Numbered from the stretch's first letter, positions 1 to 7,738 are shown. The stretch is DNA of 64,000 nucleotides from JALQTD01 sp965656785 (GCA_965656785.1 CBFHLY010000016.1:1-64000); one strand, 5' to 3'. Made by a program: numbers and translations. The notes: generated from the sequence alone by a model not told the origin.

Positions 1-421
1 AACGTACTGGAGAAGCTGACCTCGCTGTACACACTTTTTGGGACACTACCAATTTTTTTAAAGAATTCGTGTTCACTTGTCAAGCAGCCGATTCACTTGT
101 GTGCTAAGCGATGGTTTTCTTCCGAGGTGGTCAATTCCTCTGCTTGTTTTTGTCACCTTCGAAAATTTGGGCGCTCCGCTCAAAAGCTCTCGGTTCCATC
201 GGCTGAACGGGTTGGGATGGACTCCAAACTCCTAGGTAAGTTCTGAGGTCGTGTGTTGCTCCTCGATGGCTTCAATGCCCACCTTCGTCTTGCCGGTGGA
301 GTTGAATTTAAGCATGTTCTGGACATCGTTCACAATTTTAGGAATCCCCGTTTCGTGTCCAGTTTTTCCCGATCACCTCGCACATCCCGATTAGTAATGC
401 AAAACAGCAGTTCTTGGGCAT
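1..421. other. No recognisable gene
   Basis: I see no convincing coding sequence, RNA gene or repeat in this stretch. It is AT-richer than most of the window. One short plus-strand open frame at 253-465 has no protein-like features. It probably represents intergenic sequence or decayed DNA at the edge of the polysaccharide island. Confidence 0.5.
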
Positions 422-1273
422 TTACCAACACCTGTCTGCAGTTGTGTTACCATTCATGTAGGTGACATCGCCCAAATTAGATGTTTTGTCACTAATCTCA
501 GCGACATTTTGAGACAATAACTGAACCTCGGTTAAAGCCAGGGGTTGAATGACTTTCGTTCGCGAGCGCTTCCTAGTTTGAATCACATTCTGCGGAAGTT
601 CTCTTGAGATCCGCCAGGTAACTGAATTTATCAACTTTTCTATGAAAAACAACTGTTTTGGAAAGGCACTTTTTGGGTTCATCTTTACTTCCACACCCTG
701 CGCAGAATGTTTTCTGGTATTCTTTTTTTGCGTTTCCGCAAGGAGCAATGGCATATCAATACCGAGCACTTCGCCGAGGGCTTTGTGCCCCTCGTCCAAG
801 TTTGATAGCACGACATTCCCAGTCGTTGAGTGGGATAGCAACTTACCAATGAAATCTCCTGAGAAAACCTGCATCAGGGGATGGTTGCGGACCGAATCAA
901 TGGACATGCCTTCGAAGTAACGGAAGAACTCATAATATGCGGATTCACGCAACTTGATAATCGATCTTGTGGAAATCACAACGGTATCTTGAGGGCGGAG
1001 AATGGAACAGAGGCGTATAAAATTTGCCTCTGCTCTTCCGTGCTCGCTATTAACAAGTACCATTTCTTCGCTGTAGAAAAAGGTTTCCGGGAGCTTTGTT
1101 GGGGGCGGGGCTTTCCTTCCCAGTATAAATGCCGTTAATTCCTCGTAATTGGCGGATTGCTTGCTTGAACGCGGTTGCCGCACCCCAGTATAGTAACTGG
1201 CGGATTGCAGAAGGTGTTGAATTGAGGTTGTGCCTGTCTTCGGCAGTCCAATGTGGTAAATCCGACCGTTCAT
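422..1273 (-). CDS. Sulfotransferase-family protein
   Basis: 283 residues. The N-terminus carries GLPKTGTTS at residues 9-17, the 5'-phosphosulfate-binding P-loop of PAPS-dependent sulfotransferases. A later segment around residues 95-110 (VVISTRSIIKLRESAYYEF) fits the 3'-phosphate-binding region, with an R-S pair. Family knowledge suggests transfer of sulfate from PAPS to a sugar or other hydroxyl; the acceptor is unknown. There is no signal peptide, so it is cytosolic. The start ATG lies only 12 bp from the end of an IS3 element, so its own operon promoter upstream has probably been separated from it. Its N-terminus is strikingly similar to the truncated sulfotransferase on the other side of the IS (both begin with RIYHIGLPKTGTTSIQ), so the two are tandem paralogues. 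Function as a sulfotransferase is fairly sure; substrate is not. Confidence 0.75.
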   Translation of the reverse strand: MNGRIYHIGLPKTGTTSIQHLLQSASYYTGVRQPRSSKQSANYEELTAFILGRKAPPPTKLPETFFYSEEMVLVNSEHGRAEANFIRLCSILRPQDTVVISTRSIIKLRESAYYEFFRYFEGMSIDSVRNHPLMQVFSGDFIGKLLSHSTTGNVVLSNLDEGHKALGEVLGIDMPLLLAETQKKNTRKHSAQGVEVKMNPKSAFPKQLFFIEKLINSVTWRISRELPQNVIQTRKRSRTKVIQPLALTEVQLLSQNVAEISDKTSNLGDVTYMNGNTTADRCW

Positions 1274-1285
1274 TTGAAATAGTTT

Positions 1286-1311
1286 TGTCCTCCCCCCCCA
1301 ATTTCAGCTAC
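1286..1311. repeat. IS3 left terminal inverted repeat
   Basis: Begins TGTCCTCCCCCC and is followed by a GCTAC block near 1306-1310. It pairs imperfectly, with one indel, with the inverse of 2489-2513. Confidence 0.6.
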
Positions 1312-1317
1312 AGCAAG

Positions 1318-2193
1318 TTACGTAAATTCTACTTTTGAGTTGTTGTCCTGCGCGCTGATCTGGAGAAGACCGTTGATTTGAGCTTCTCGATGCTTTTTGA
1401 ACTCCACAGGAGGCCTGTCCATCAGTGCACCGTGAGGCCTTTGGTTGTTGTACTTGAATTGGAACTTTTCGGTCTCGTTCCAGACTTGCTGTAAGGAATC
1501 GAACAGAAAGCTGTTGAGCACTTCCGTGCGATAGGTGCCGTTGAAGCGTTCGATGTAACTGTTCTGGGTAGGTTTGCCTGGTTGGATGAACCGAAGTTCA
1601 ATGGCGTTTTCTTTGGCCCACAGTGCGAGCTTTTGACTCCGGTATTCTGGGCCGTTGTCAATTCTGATTCTTCGTGGCTTACCATGGAAGTCAATGAGGT
1701 CGTCCAGCGTGCGTGTGACCCGTTCAGCAGGCAAAGAGCGAGCGATGTCGTAGCCGAGGTACTCGCGGTTATCATCCTCCACCACATTGAGTATTCGAAT
1801 TTTGCTGCCATTCAAAAGGCTGTCGCTCATGAAGTCCATGCTCCAGGTTTCATTTGGCACAATGGGTTGTGTCAAGGGCATCTTAGGAAGCGCCAATCGA
1901 CGCAGTCGACGCTTCCGAATGACAGGAAGTTGCAGCAAGTGGTAGATGTGCTCCGTCTTTTTGTGGTTCCACCCATGGCTTCTTTTAAAAACCTTCGCCA
2001 TCATGTCCTGGCCGTGGGTGGGGTTTTCTTGCGCGTATTCACTCACCAACTTCAATGCCTCACTGTCGTCGCGCTTGCGCTTGTAGTAGAACATGGAGGA
2101 AGATAAGCCGATCATAGCCAGGGCCCTTCGCAGGCTGATGCCGTAGTGAGCGAGCATCATTTTGAAGAGCTCGCGCCGCTCGTCGGGCCCCAA
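1318..2193 (-). CDS. IS3-family transposase OrfB (DDE integrase)
   Basis: About 291 residues. An N-terminal HTH_21-like segment (LRRALAMIGLSSSMFYYKR) precedes the rve integrase core. The catalytic triad is visible: D in WSMDFMSD, D in RIDNGPEYRS, and E in NSYIERFNGTYR. The C-terminal part has YNNQRPHGAL, typical of IS3 transposases. The first possible start is TTG at 2193, and the frame is -1 relative to orfA, whose stop lies at 2196-2198. Production as an OrfAB fusion by -1 ribosomal frameshifting, as known for the IS3 family, is therefore likely. No frameshift or missing catalytic residue is seen, so the element may still be active. Confidence 0.9.
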   Translation of the reverse strand: MGPDERRELFKMMLAHYGISLRRALAMIGLSSSMFYYKRKRDDSEALKLVSEYAQENPTHGQDMMAKVFKRSHGWNHKKTEHIYHLLQLPVIRKRRLRRLALPKMPLTQPIVPNETWSMDFMSDSLLNGSKIRILNVVEDDNREYLGYDIARSLPAERVTRTLDDLIDFHGKPRRIRIDNGPEYRSQKLALWAKENAIELRFIQPGKPTQNSYIERFNGTYRTEVLNSFLFDSLQQVWNETEKFQFKYNNQRPHGALMDRPPVEFKKHREAQINGLLQISAQDNNSKVEFT

Positions 2194-2195
2194 CC

Positions 2196-2456
2196 CTATC
2201 TTTCAATCACATCCCTTAGGATCTCCTCATCCAAAATCGAATCGGCAGGCAAGCGCTTTAACCGACTGTTTTCACTCTCGAGTTCCTTCAGGCGCTTTAA
2301 ATCTCGCGCCTCCATGCCTCCATATTTGCGTTTCCACTGGTAAAACGTTGCGGAACTGATGCCAAGGTCGCGGCACAAGTCCTGGGCTTGTCTCCCGCCC
2401 TCATGCTCGCGAAGTGCCTTGATAATCTGGCTCTCTGTGAATTTGCTTGTCTTCAT
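2196..2456 (-). CDS. IS3-family OrfA (helix-turn-helix protein)
   Basis: 86 residues. It starts MKTSKFTESQIIKALRE and contains a transposase_8/HTH motif (DLCRDLGISSATFYQWKRKY). A leucine-rich coiled-coil segment follows (LKELESENSRLKRL). This is the DNA-binding and multimerisation half of an IS3 transposase that recognises the terminal repeats. The start ATG lies close inside the right IS end. The wording of the motif is closest to the IS407-like subgroup in my memory, which I have not tested. Confidence 0.88.
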   Translation of the reverse strand: MKTSKFTESQIIKALREHEGGRQAQDLCRDLGISSATFYQWKRKYGGMEARDLKRLKELESENSRLKRLPADSILDEEILRDVIER

Positions 2457-2476
2457 GCTTCCAAAATCTAATCCTT

Positions 2477-2755
2477 CTACTTTTCATCGTAGCCATTTTT
2501 CGGGGGGAAGACAATCCCGTGCTCGGAATCGACCAAGACCAGCTCTTCAGAATAGAAGAAAACGTCGGGTAAGTTTCGAGGAGGCGAATCCGCTGAGCCT
2601 CCCAGAAAACGCGTAAGCTTGCGAAAACCCCGAGATTGTCGAACATCATTTCGACGCGGCATGACACCCAGGTACCAATTATATCCCGTCACAATGTCCT
2701 GAATTGAGGTTGTTCCAGTCTTCGGTAAGCCTATGTGATAAATCCTGCTCGTCAT
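2477..2755 (-). pseudogene. Sulfotransferase gene truncated by the IS3 element
   Basis: Reading begins at ATG 2755 with RIYHIGLPKTGTTSIQ, the PAPS-binding P-loop. It runs about 80 codons to a conserved FFYSEELVLVDSEHG segment also present in the neighbouring 283-residue paralogue, then enters the IS right end and stops after about a dozen IS-encoded residues. The remaining two thirds of the gene are absent: on the other side of the IS a different gene begins at once. Its start overlaps the stop of the DegT aminotransferase gene by one base (TGATG), so the intact gene was the next cistron of that operon. It is probably non-functional. Confidence 0.8.
2489..2513. repeat. IS3 right terminal inverted repeat
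   Basis: On the minus strand it reads TGTCTTCCCCCC, then GAAAAATGGCTAC. It matches the left end at 1286-1311 imperfectly. It ends in CA on the plus strand, as expected for IS3 ends. Confidence 0.6.
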
Positions 2756-3855
2756 CAAAAGAAGCGGTTCATTGATTCGACGATGAATGCGACGTGTGCT
2801 TGGGTCATGCCTGGCCAAAGAGGCAGGCTGAGTGCGGTATCCGCAATTTCTTCCGCAATGGGGAAATCACCTCGTTGGTGATTCAATTCCACGTAGCATG
2901 CTTGTAGATGGGGGGGGACGGGGTAGTGGATTAAGGTGCCGATTCCCTTTTCCTTCAAATAGTCCGCTAATTCATCTCGTCGCTTCGTACGAATAACGAA
3001 GAGGTGATAAACATGAGAAGAATCCGTGTGGGTCACGGGCAACACCAAGTCACCAACCCCTTTCAATTCCTCCAAATAAACTGCAGCAATGGCTTGCCGC
3101 TGCAATGTCCAATGATCGAGGTGTGGAAGCTTGACCCGCAAAAATGCGGCCTGCATTTCATCGAGTCGGTTGTTGTAGCCAATCACCTCGTTGAAGTACT
3201 TTTTTTGGCTTCCATAATTGCCCAGCATGCGAACTTTGCGCGCCAGTTCCTCATCATTCGTACTCACTGCTCCGGCATCGCCCAAGGCACCGAGGTTCTT
3301 TCCCGGATAGAAGCTTGTACCGTTGCAGTGGCCAAAAGTTCCCGTCTTTTGGCCCATGTGCGTCGCCCCTTGTGCCTGGGCGTTGTCCTCGACCACGAAC
3401 AGCCCGAGCCGGGAAGAAATCCGCATGATTTCACTCATTTCGGCCGCTTGGCCATAGAGGTGCACGGGCATGATGGCCTTGGTTCTGCTGCTAACAACTG
3501 CTTCAATCCGACTGGGGTCGATGTTGTACGTGTCCATTCGGGGCTCGACGAAAATCGGTTTCGCTCCGACATGTGTCACCGCCAACGCAGTCGCAACGTA
3601 AGTATTGGACGGAACGATGACTTCATCTCCGATGCCAATCCCCAGCGCTTTCAGGGACAAGGTCAAGGCATCCAACCCATTGCTCACGCCAACGGCATAC
3701 TTCGTTTGGAGAAACCTCGCCCATTCATTCTCGAAAGCCTGACATTCGTTGCCATGAATGAACCATCCAGAATTGATTACTCGGGCCGCTGCCTCATGGA
3801 GAAGCGGCGCATGCGGCGCATGGAGGGCGTCTAAGTTGAGAAAGGGTACATTCAT
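2755..3855 (-). CDS. DegT/DnrJ/EryC1 family nucleotide-sugar aminotransferase
   Basis: 366 residues from ATG 3855; a TTG seven codons upstream is also open. PLP-dependent transamination of a keto-sugar nucleotide, probably dTDP-3-keto-6-deoxyhexose to the 3-amino sugar (FdtB/QdtB type). Features of the fold are visible: SNGLDALTLSLKALG (cofactor phosphate region), VEDNAQAQG with the pyridine-binding Asp, and FYPGKNLGALGDAG with the Schiff-base Lys near residue 186. The preceding 52-codon ORF overlaps its start by ATGA. The upstream cistrons include two FdtA-like 3,4-ketoisomerases, which strongly supports 3-amino-3,6-dideoxyhexose synthesis. The truncated sulfotransferase follows with a one-base overlap. 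Class assignment is sure; exact sugar is inference. Confidence 0.88.
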   Translation of the reverse strand: MNVPFLNLDALHAPHAPLLHEAAARVINSGWFIHGNECQAFENEWARFLQTKYAVGVSNGLDALTLSLKALGIGIGDEVIVPSNTYVATALAVTHVGAKPIFVEPRMDTYNIDPSRIEAVVSSRTKAIMPVHLYGQAAEMSEIMRISSRLGLFVVEDNAQAQGATHMGQKTGTFGHCNGTSFYPGKNLGALGDAGAVSTNDEELARKVRMLGNYGSQKKYFNEVIGYNNRLDEMQAAFLRVKLPHLDHWTLQRQAIAAVYLEELKGVGDLVLPVTHTDSSHVYHLFVIRTKRRDELADYLKEKGIGTLIHYPVPPHLQACYVELNHQRGDFPIAEEIADTALSLPLWPGMTQAHVAFIVESMNRFF

Positions 3856-4010
3856 CGGTTCGGGAGCGGTTTCCAATCGTCAAGGCGCCTCGTAAATCGG
3901 TCGGCAATCCACGAGGTCAATTCGTCACAGCCCGCACTTATGAGGGCATTGAAAATCAGCTGTGGGCTGATGCGCGAAACAACCAGGCTGAAAACGGAAG
4001 ATAAGTTCAT
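3852..4010 (-). CDS. Small unidentified ORF, 52 aa
   Basis: An open frame beginning MNLSSVFSLVVSRISPQLIF and ending RRLDDWKPLPNR. Its stop overlaps the ATG of the aminotransferase gene as ATGA, the same coupling used elsewhere in the window, which argues that it is or was translated. The N-terminal half is mildly hydrophobic. I recognise no family. The frame stays open upstream of the ATG for about 18 codons, so it could also be the C-terminal remnant of a longer decayed gene. Confidence 0.35.
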   Translation of the reverse strand: MNLSSVFSLVVSRISPQLIFNALISAGCDELTSWIADRFTRRLDDWKPLPNR

Positions 4011-4030
4011 TTGGGACTTTTCGGCGGCGA

Positions 4031-4216
4031 TTAGGCATGTAAGGCATCGCGTACAGGCACTTGTTCATCGTTTGAAGTGAGCAAATCGAATCAAATACGC
4101 TCGTTAGAAGGAATGGTTTTCACCACTTTTTGCTCGACCGAGTATTCGGTTAGAAAATCTTGATTAAGTCGCTCGAAGGCTTTGTTCATGTGGGTTCGAA
4201 ACGACGATTCATCCAT
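4031..4216 (-). pseudogene. Small ORF with in-frame TGA
   Basis: Starts at ATG 4216, seven bases after the stop of the ketoisomerase gene. It reads 41 codons (MDESSFRTHMNKAFERLNQD..., ending IPSNERI) to a TGA at 4091-4093. The same frame then continues for 19 more protein-like codons (FDLLTSNDEQVPVRDALHA) to a TAA at 4031. Either it is a 41-residue protein, or a 61-residue reading frame broken by a nonsense mutation. I do not recognise a family. The rest of 3856-4221 is otherwise unexplained. Confidence 0.3.
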
Positions 4217-4221
4217 GTTGA

Positions 4222-4647
4222 TTACTTCTTCCAAGCTTCAAACTGGGGAAAGTCTCGAATGTAATCACTCTCTTCATACTCATGAGAAGCAAGGACTAAG
4301 CACACTGCCCCTCCCGAAAATCCACGCAATTCCCTCCACAGACCGGGCGGGAAAAGCAGCCCTTGATTTGGTTGATTAAGATGAAAGATTTTTTCTTTTG
4401 CCCCATCATGGACCACCACGTCAAAGGATCCAGAGATGGCGACCAGAATCTGTTGCAACTCTCGATGCGCATGTCCCCCTCGTTCAGCCTGGTTGGGAAT
4501 ATCGTAGAGGTAATAGACGCGCTTTGGAGAAAAAGGGACCACAGGCCCTTCTTCGCAGAAAACGATGGAACCTTGGTCTTCCGTGAAAACTTGGTTGAGC
4601 GCAATGAACTGAACATCATCCACAGAATTGCTGCAAGAATGCTTCAT
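4222..4647 (-). CDS. FdtA/QdtA-like sugar 3,4-ketoisomerase (HxH paralogue)
   Basis: 141 residues, a WxcM-like cupin. Enzymes of this family isomerise dTDP-4-keto-6-deoxyglucose to the 3-keto sugar, the substrate for the DegT aminotransferase encoded downstream. The family signature is seen: PFSPKRVYYLYDIP (substrate Tyr/Arg region), then RGGHAHRELQQ with both active-site histidines (H59, H61), SGSFDVVVHDG, and a conserved C-terminal SHEYEESDYIRDF. Its start overlaps the stop of the second paralogue (4644-4647, ATGA), so the two are translationally coupled. Of the two paralogues this is the one with the full catalytic motif. Confidence 0.87.
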   Translation of the reverse strand: MKHSCSNSVDDVQFIALNQVFTEDQGSIVFCEEGPVVPFSPKRVYYLYDIPNQAERGGHAHRELQQILVAISGSFDVVVHDGAKEKIFHLNQPNQGLLFPPGLWRELRGFSGGAVCLVLASHEYEESDYIRDFPQFEAWKK

Positions 4648-5042
4648 CGGATTGCGGCTTTGAACTCTTGAAAATCATGGATGTAATCGCCTTCATCAAA
4701 TCGAGAGTCCGATAAATGCAACCCCATCCCATTGGAACTAAAATTCTCCATGGAGCGCCACGTCAACGGGGGCAGCAATATCCCCTGGTTTCCGCGGTAT
4801 AAAAAATGCGTTTCAACGGTGCCGTCGGCGTGTTTTATGCACACGTCAAAAGAGCCATTGATTGCCACGATGAGTTCAGTTTGCCTGAGAAAAGCATGGC
4901 CACCACGTGAAGCCCCAGATGGAACATTGAAGGTCCAGAACACGCGCTTTGGCTCGAAAGGCAGTCCGTGGCCTTTTTGGATGAAGGTCAGGTTTCCTCT
5001 CGGGTCGGAGATTTTAGGTAGGGTGATCAGTTGAGCTTGCAT
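4644..5042 (-). CDS. FdtA/WxcM-like cupin, paralogue with HxF motif
   Basis: 132 residues, clearly homologous to the following gene: PFEPKRVFWTFNVP, RGGHAFLRQTE, NGSFDVCIKHADG, and a C-terminal SRFDEGDYIHDF. The second histidine of the RGxHAH motif is phenylalanine here (H49, F51) and the LQQ that follows is TEL. It may be a ketoisomerase of altered specificity, a stereochemical variant, or a partner subunit; cupin ketoisomerases are dimers. It is the first gene of the minus-strand operon, about 200 bp from the divergent acyltransferase gene at 5241. Confidence 0.75.
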   Translation of the reverse strand: MQAQLITLPKISDPRGNLTFIQKGHGLPFEPKRVFWTFNVPSGASRGGHAFLRQTELIVAINGSFDVCIKHADGTVETHFLYRGNQGILLPPLTWRSMENFSSNGMGLHLSDSRFDEGDYIHDFQEFKAAIR

Positions 5043-5206
5043 TCGAGTGGTTTCATGTCAAATCCTTCACATCGTTGACGCGAGGAGCCTGCATCGATGG
5101 AGAAGACTTCCCTTTCGACAAGAGGGTTGTCAGCAGGATTAAGTGCACAGCCCCTTCAAATATCGGGAATTTGACCGTTGTACGATGCCTCCGGTATGCG
5201 CATTCG

Positions 5207-5236
5207 TTTAGCCTAGCGTGCAAATGAGTATTTTTG
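5207..5236 (+). promoter_or_regulatory. Candidate Bacteroidota promoter
   Basis: TTTA at 5207-5210, an 18-base spacer, then TATTTTTG at 5229-5236, an exact match to the TAnnTTTG -7 element known in Bacteroidota. A start about seven bases downstream would fall at the ATG at 5241, so the mRNA of the acyltransferase operon may be nearly leaderless. Confidence 0.4.
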
Positions 5237-5240
5237 TAGC

Positions 5241-5903
5241 ATGACGCATCGCCCTCATGTTCTGATTTCCCCCGGTGCTCAGGTTCATGAATCCGTGGAA
5301 ATCGGGCCGTTTTCAATCGTCCATTCGGGCGTTACCCTGGAGCAGGGTGTGAAAATTGGGAGCCACGCGATCATCGGAAAAGGGCCATCAAGTGGCCGGA
5401 ACCAGACCGCTCTTCAAAACCACACGGGTGCGACCGTAATCCGAGAGCACACGATCGTCGGAGATCGGGTGACCATTTATGCCGGAGTAGAAGTTGGAAC
5501 GCATTGTTATCTAGCGGACAACTGCCTGATTCGTGAAAACGTACACTTGGCAGAGGACGTCGTCATCGGAACCGGAGCTGTCATCAGTTTCAATGCGTGG
5601 ATTGAACGCGGCGTTAAGGTGATGACCCAGTCGAACATTGCGGGCAACATGCGAATTGGCGAAGGAACATTCGTCGGGGTGCACGTGACGTGCGTTACCG
5701 ACAACAAGCCATTTGAGATGAAAGACCGGAGTCAGCATGATGGCCCCCTCATCGGGAGGAAGTGCTTCATAGGAAGCAATTCGACCCTGCTACCGGGCAT
5801 TTCCATTGCGGACGAGGTGACTCTCGCAGCGGGGAGCGTTGCAACCAAAGACCTTGGTTCGCCCGGTTCGACTTACATCGGTGTGCCTGCGAAAAAAAAA
5901 TGA
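5241..5903 (+). CDS. Left-handed beta-helix (hexapeptide) acyltransferase
   Basis: 220 residues made of hexapeptide repeats ([IV]-G-x4 type: VEIGPFSIV, VKIGSHAII, VVIGTGAVI, MRIGEGTFVG), the LbH trimeric acyltransferase fold. It begins HVLISPGAQVHESVEIGPF, like LpxA/WbbJ-type sugar N-acetyltransferases, and ends with YIGVPAKKK. Beside FdtA-like and DegT genes it probably N-acylates the amino group of the 3-amino-3,6-dideoxy sugar (FdtC/QdtC role), or O-acetylates the glycan. The next hexapeptide gene follows after 4 bases. Fold sure, acceptor inferred. Confidence 0.8.
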   Translation: MTHRPHVLISPGAQVHESVEIGPFSIVHSGVTLEQGVKIGSHAIIGKGPSSGRNQTALQNHTGATVIREHTIVGDRVTIYAGVEVGTHCYLADNCLIRENVHLAEDVVIGTGAVISFNAWIERGVKVMTQSNIAGNMRIGEGTFVGVHVTCVTDNKPFEMKDRSQHDGPLIGRKCFIGSNSTLLPGISIADEVTLAAGSVATKDLGSPGSTYIGVPAKKK

Positions 5904-5907
5904 ACCC

Positions 5908-6369
5908 ATGAACGGAGCGATCATACATCCGACAGCGTATATTGAGGATGGTGCCCAAATAGGAGACGGAACCGAGGTGGGGCCGTTCTGCATCGTCCGG
6001 AAGGGAGCCGTCATCGGCAGCAACTGCAAGTTCACGGCGTATTGTGAGATTCGGTCCGGTGTGGTGATTGGGGACTACACCACGTTCGGAAGCCGGTGTA
6101 CGATTTCTGCGAACGCGAAAATTGGCTCGCACGCGTCCATCAAGTATGGGTTTGTTTTGACGGACACCCCGGATTTGGCGCAAGGAAACCAAAAGGTGGT
6201 GGGCAGCATTGGCGATCGGGTCCTCATCGGGGCGAACGTGACCCTCATGCCCGGTGTTTCGATCGATGACGACGCGACCATCGGCGCGTGCAGTCAAGTG
6301 CGACACGATGTGGGAAAGGGAGAGGTTTGGTTCGGAAATCCTGCAAAGTTGCACTCACCGAAATCGTAA
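5908..6369 (+). CDS. Second hexapeptide-repeat acyltransferase
   Basis: 153 residues from ATG 5908; an earlier in-frame start at 5839 would overlap the previous gene and adds a non-homologous leader. Hexapeptide repeats run throughout (AQIGDGTEVGPFCIV, AVIGSNCKF, VVIGDYTTFG, VLIGANVTLMPGVSI) and it ends GEVWFGNPAKLH, the common C-terminal GNPAK of WbbJ/MaeB-type acetyltransferases. Its N-terminal half resembles the preceding protein, so they are probably duplicated. One of the two is likely to acylate the amino sugar; the other may act on another residue. Confidence 0.8.
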   Translation: MNGAIIHPTAYIEDGAQIGDGTEVGPFCIVRKGAVIGSNCKFTAYCEIRSGVVIGDYTTFGSRCTISANAKIGSHASIKYGFVLTDTPDLAQGNQKVVGSIGDRVLIGANVTLMPGVSIDDDATIGACSQVRHDVGKGEVWFGNPAKLHSPKS

Positions 6370-6450
6370 GGCAGCTTCCTGGTTTGAACGGAACCTTCAA
6401 CGCCTCACGATTTTAGGCAGGCTGAGGCATCTGACCTAACTTGCGAGCTT

Positions 6451-7737
6451 ATGCGGAGGGTAATCATTTTCACCTACTATTGGCCTCCTTCTGGCGGTGC
6501 TGGGGTTCAGCGCTGGCTGAAGTTTGTTAAGTACCTTCCCGCCTCAGGATGGCAAGCAACTGTGGTCGTTCCGAAGGGAGCGAGCTATCCGATTTTGGAT
6601 GAAGCATTGTGGGCAGAAGTGAGTCCTGATTTGGATGTGGTGGAAGTGCCCATAGTTGAGCCGATTGCCCTGCTCGAAGGGCTGCGAGGCAAGAAAGAGG
6701 CCCCAACGATGGGAGCTTCTTCTGGCAAGGAGCGCGCGAGTTTGGCCCAGCGGATGATCCAATGGATGCGCGGAAATGTGTTCATTCCGGATCCACGCGT
6801 GTGGTGGGTGGGGCCCGCGACGCGCAAAGCGAAAAAGCTGCTGCGCGAGCGTTCATTCGATGCCATGGTGTCCACGGGGCCTCCGCATTCCGTCCACCTC
6901 ATTGCGCGCAACATCAAGCGCACCCATCCCGAGTTGCCGTGGGTAGCGGATTTTCGCGACCCTTGGTCGGATATGGATTACTTGGAAGATTTTCGATTGA
7001 CCCGATGGGCACGCGCGCGGCATCGATCCCTTGAGGCGGAGGTGGTACGCATGTCGGACGAGCTCATCGTGACTTCGCCTTCCGCTGCGCGTTCCCTCAT
7101 GGGGCGGGATTTGGAAGCGGGCACGAAAGGACAGTTCATTCCCAACGGTTTCGATGTTCAGGATGGCTTTGATCAGCGGAACCCCGCCGCATCGGGGCCA
7201 CTCGTTCTCGGTTTCTTCGGCACCATGTACGGCAGCCGCAACGCGCCAGGATTGTGGCGAGCGATTGCGGCTTGGAATCGCATCACCGAAAACCGCCCGA
7301 TTCGGGTGGACTTTTATGGAACCGTATCATTGGAAGTGCAATCGGAATTGCAGCATCAGTTGCCCAACGGAATGCACCGTTTGTGCGGGAACTTGCCTCA
7401 CGACCAGGTTCCAGATGCCATGGCGGAGTGCCACGGATTGGTGCTGATTCAGAACGACAACGATACGGGCCGTCGCACCCTGCCCGGTAAGCTCTTTGAG
7501 TACATTGCCTCCCGCCGCCCGATCGTGGTAGGTGGTGCGTTGAACAGCGACCTCGAACGGCTCGTTATTTCATGGGGTTTTCTCATGTCAGGCATGGATG
7601 ATGAGGAGGGTTTTGCGCGCCAATTGGTCGCAGTCGACCGCGCTGAGTTGGGCCACGTAAACCCGGACGATTACCGAAGGGACCGCTTGGCCCAGCGGCT
7701 GGCTGAGACCCTAACTGCATTAAACGATCGGAACTGA
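6451..7737 (+). CDS. GT4-type glycosyltransferase
   Basis: 428 residues with a GT-B fold. The N-terminus is FTYYWPPSGGAGVQRWLKF, the Gly-rich loop and acceptor side of family 4 enzymes. DFRDPWSDMDYLEDF follows in the middle. The donor-binding C-terminal domain shows GFFGTMYGSRNAPG and LPGKLFEYIASRRPIVVGG with the conserved E of the EX7E region. It is cytosolic or membrane-associated and transfers a sugar from a nucleotide donor to the growing surface glycan. It lies one base upstream of wecB (TGA-A-ATG), so both are co-translated. Donor and acceptor cannot be told. Confidence 0.85.
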   Translation: MRRVIIFTYYWPPSGGAGVQRWLKFVKYLPASGWQATVVVPKGASYPILDEALWAEVSPDLDVVEVPIVEPIALLEGLRGKKEAPTMGASSGKERASLAQRMIQWMRGNVFIPDPRVWWVGPATRKAKKLLRERSFDAMVSTGPPHSVHLIARNIKRTHPELPWVADFRDPWSDMDYLEDFRLTRWARARHRSLEAEVVRMSDELIVTSPSAARSLMGRDLEAGTKGQFIPNGFDVQDGFDQRNPAASGPLVLGFFGTMYGSRNAPGLWRAIAAWNRITENRPIRVDFYGTVSLEVQSELQHQLPNGMHRLCGNLPHDQVPDAMAECHGLVLIQNDNDTGRRTLPGKLFEYIASRRPIVVGGALNSDLERLVISWGFLMSGMDDEEGFARQLVAVDRAELGHVNPDDYRRDRLAQRLAETLTALNDRN

Positions 7738-7738
7738 A

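Larger units (their letters stand above)
1286..2513 (-). mobile_element. IS3-family insertion sequence, complete
   Basis: An element of about 1.23 kb with two minus-strand genes in the IS3 arrangement: orfA (HTH) followed by orfB (DDE transposase) in the -1 frame. Candidate ends start TGTCCTCCCCCC at 1286 and, on the other strand, TGTCTTCCCCCC at 2513, followed by further partial similarity ending in GCTAC. These give the TG...CA termini usual for IS3 elements. The 3-4 bp flanks (GTTT before 1286, ATCC after 2513) do not match, so I see no target duplication. The right end truncates a sulfotransferase gene, while the left end lies just before the start of another gene. This suggests that a deletion or rearrangement followed insertion. 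Confidence 0.8.

Noticed and set aside
253..465. Small plus-strand ORF of 70 codons
   Set aside because: No protein-like pattern and no context; overlaps the end of the sulfotransferase gene.
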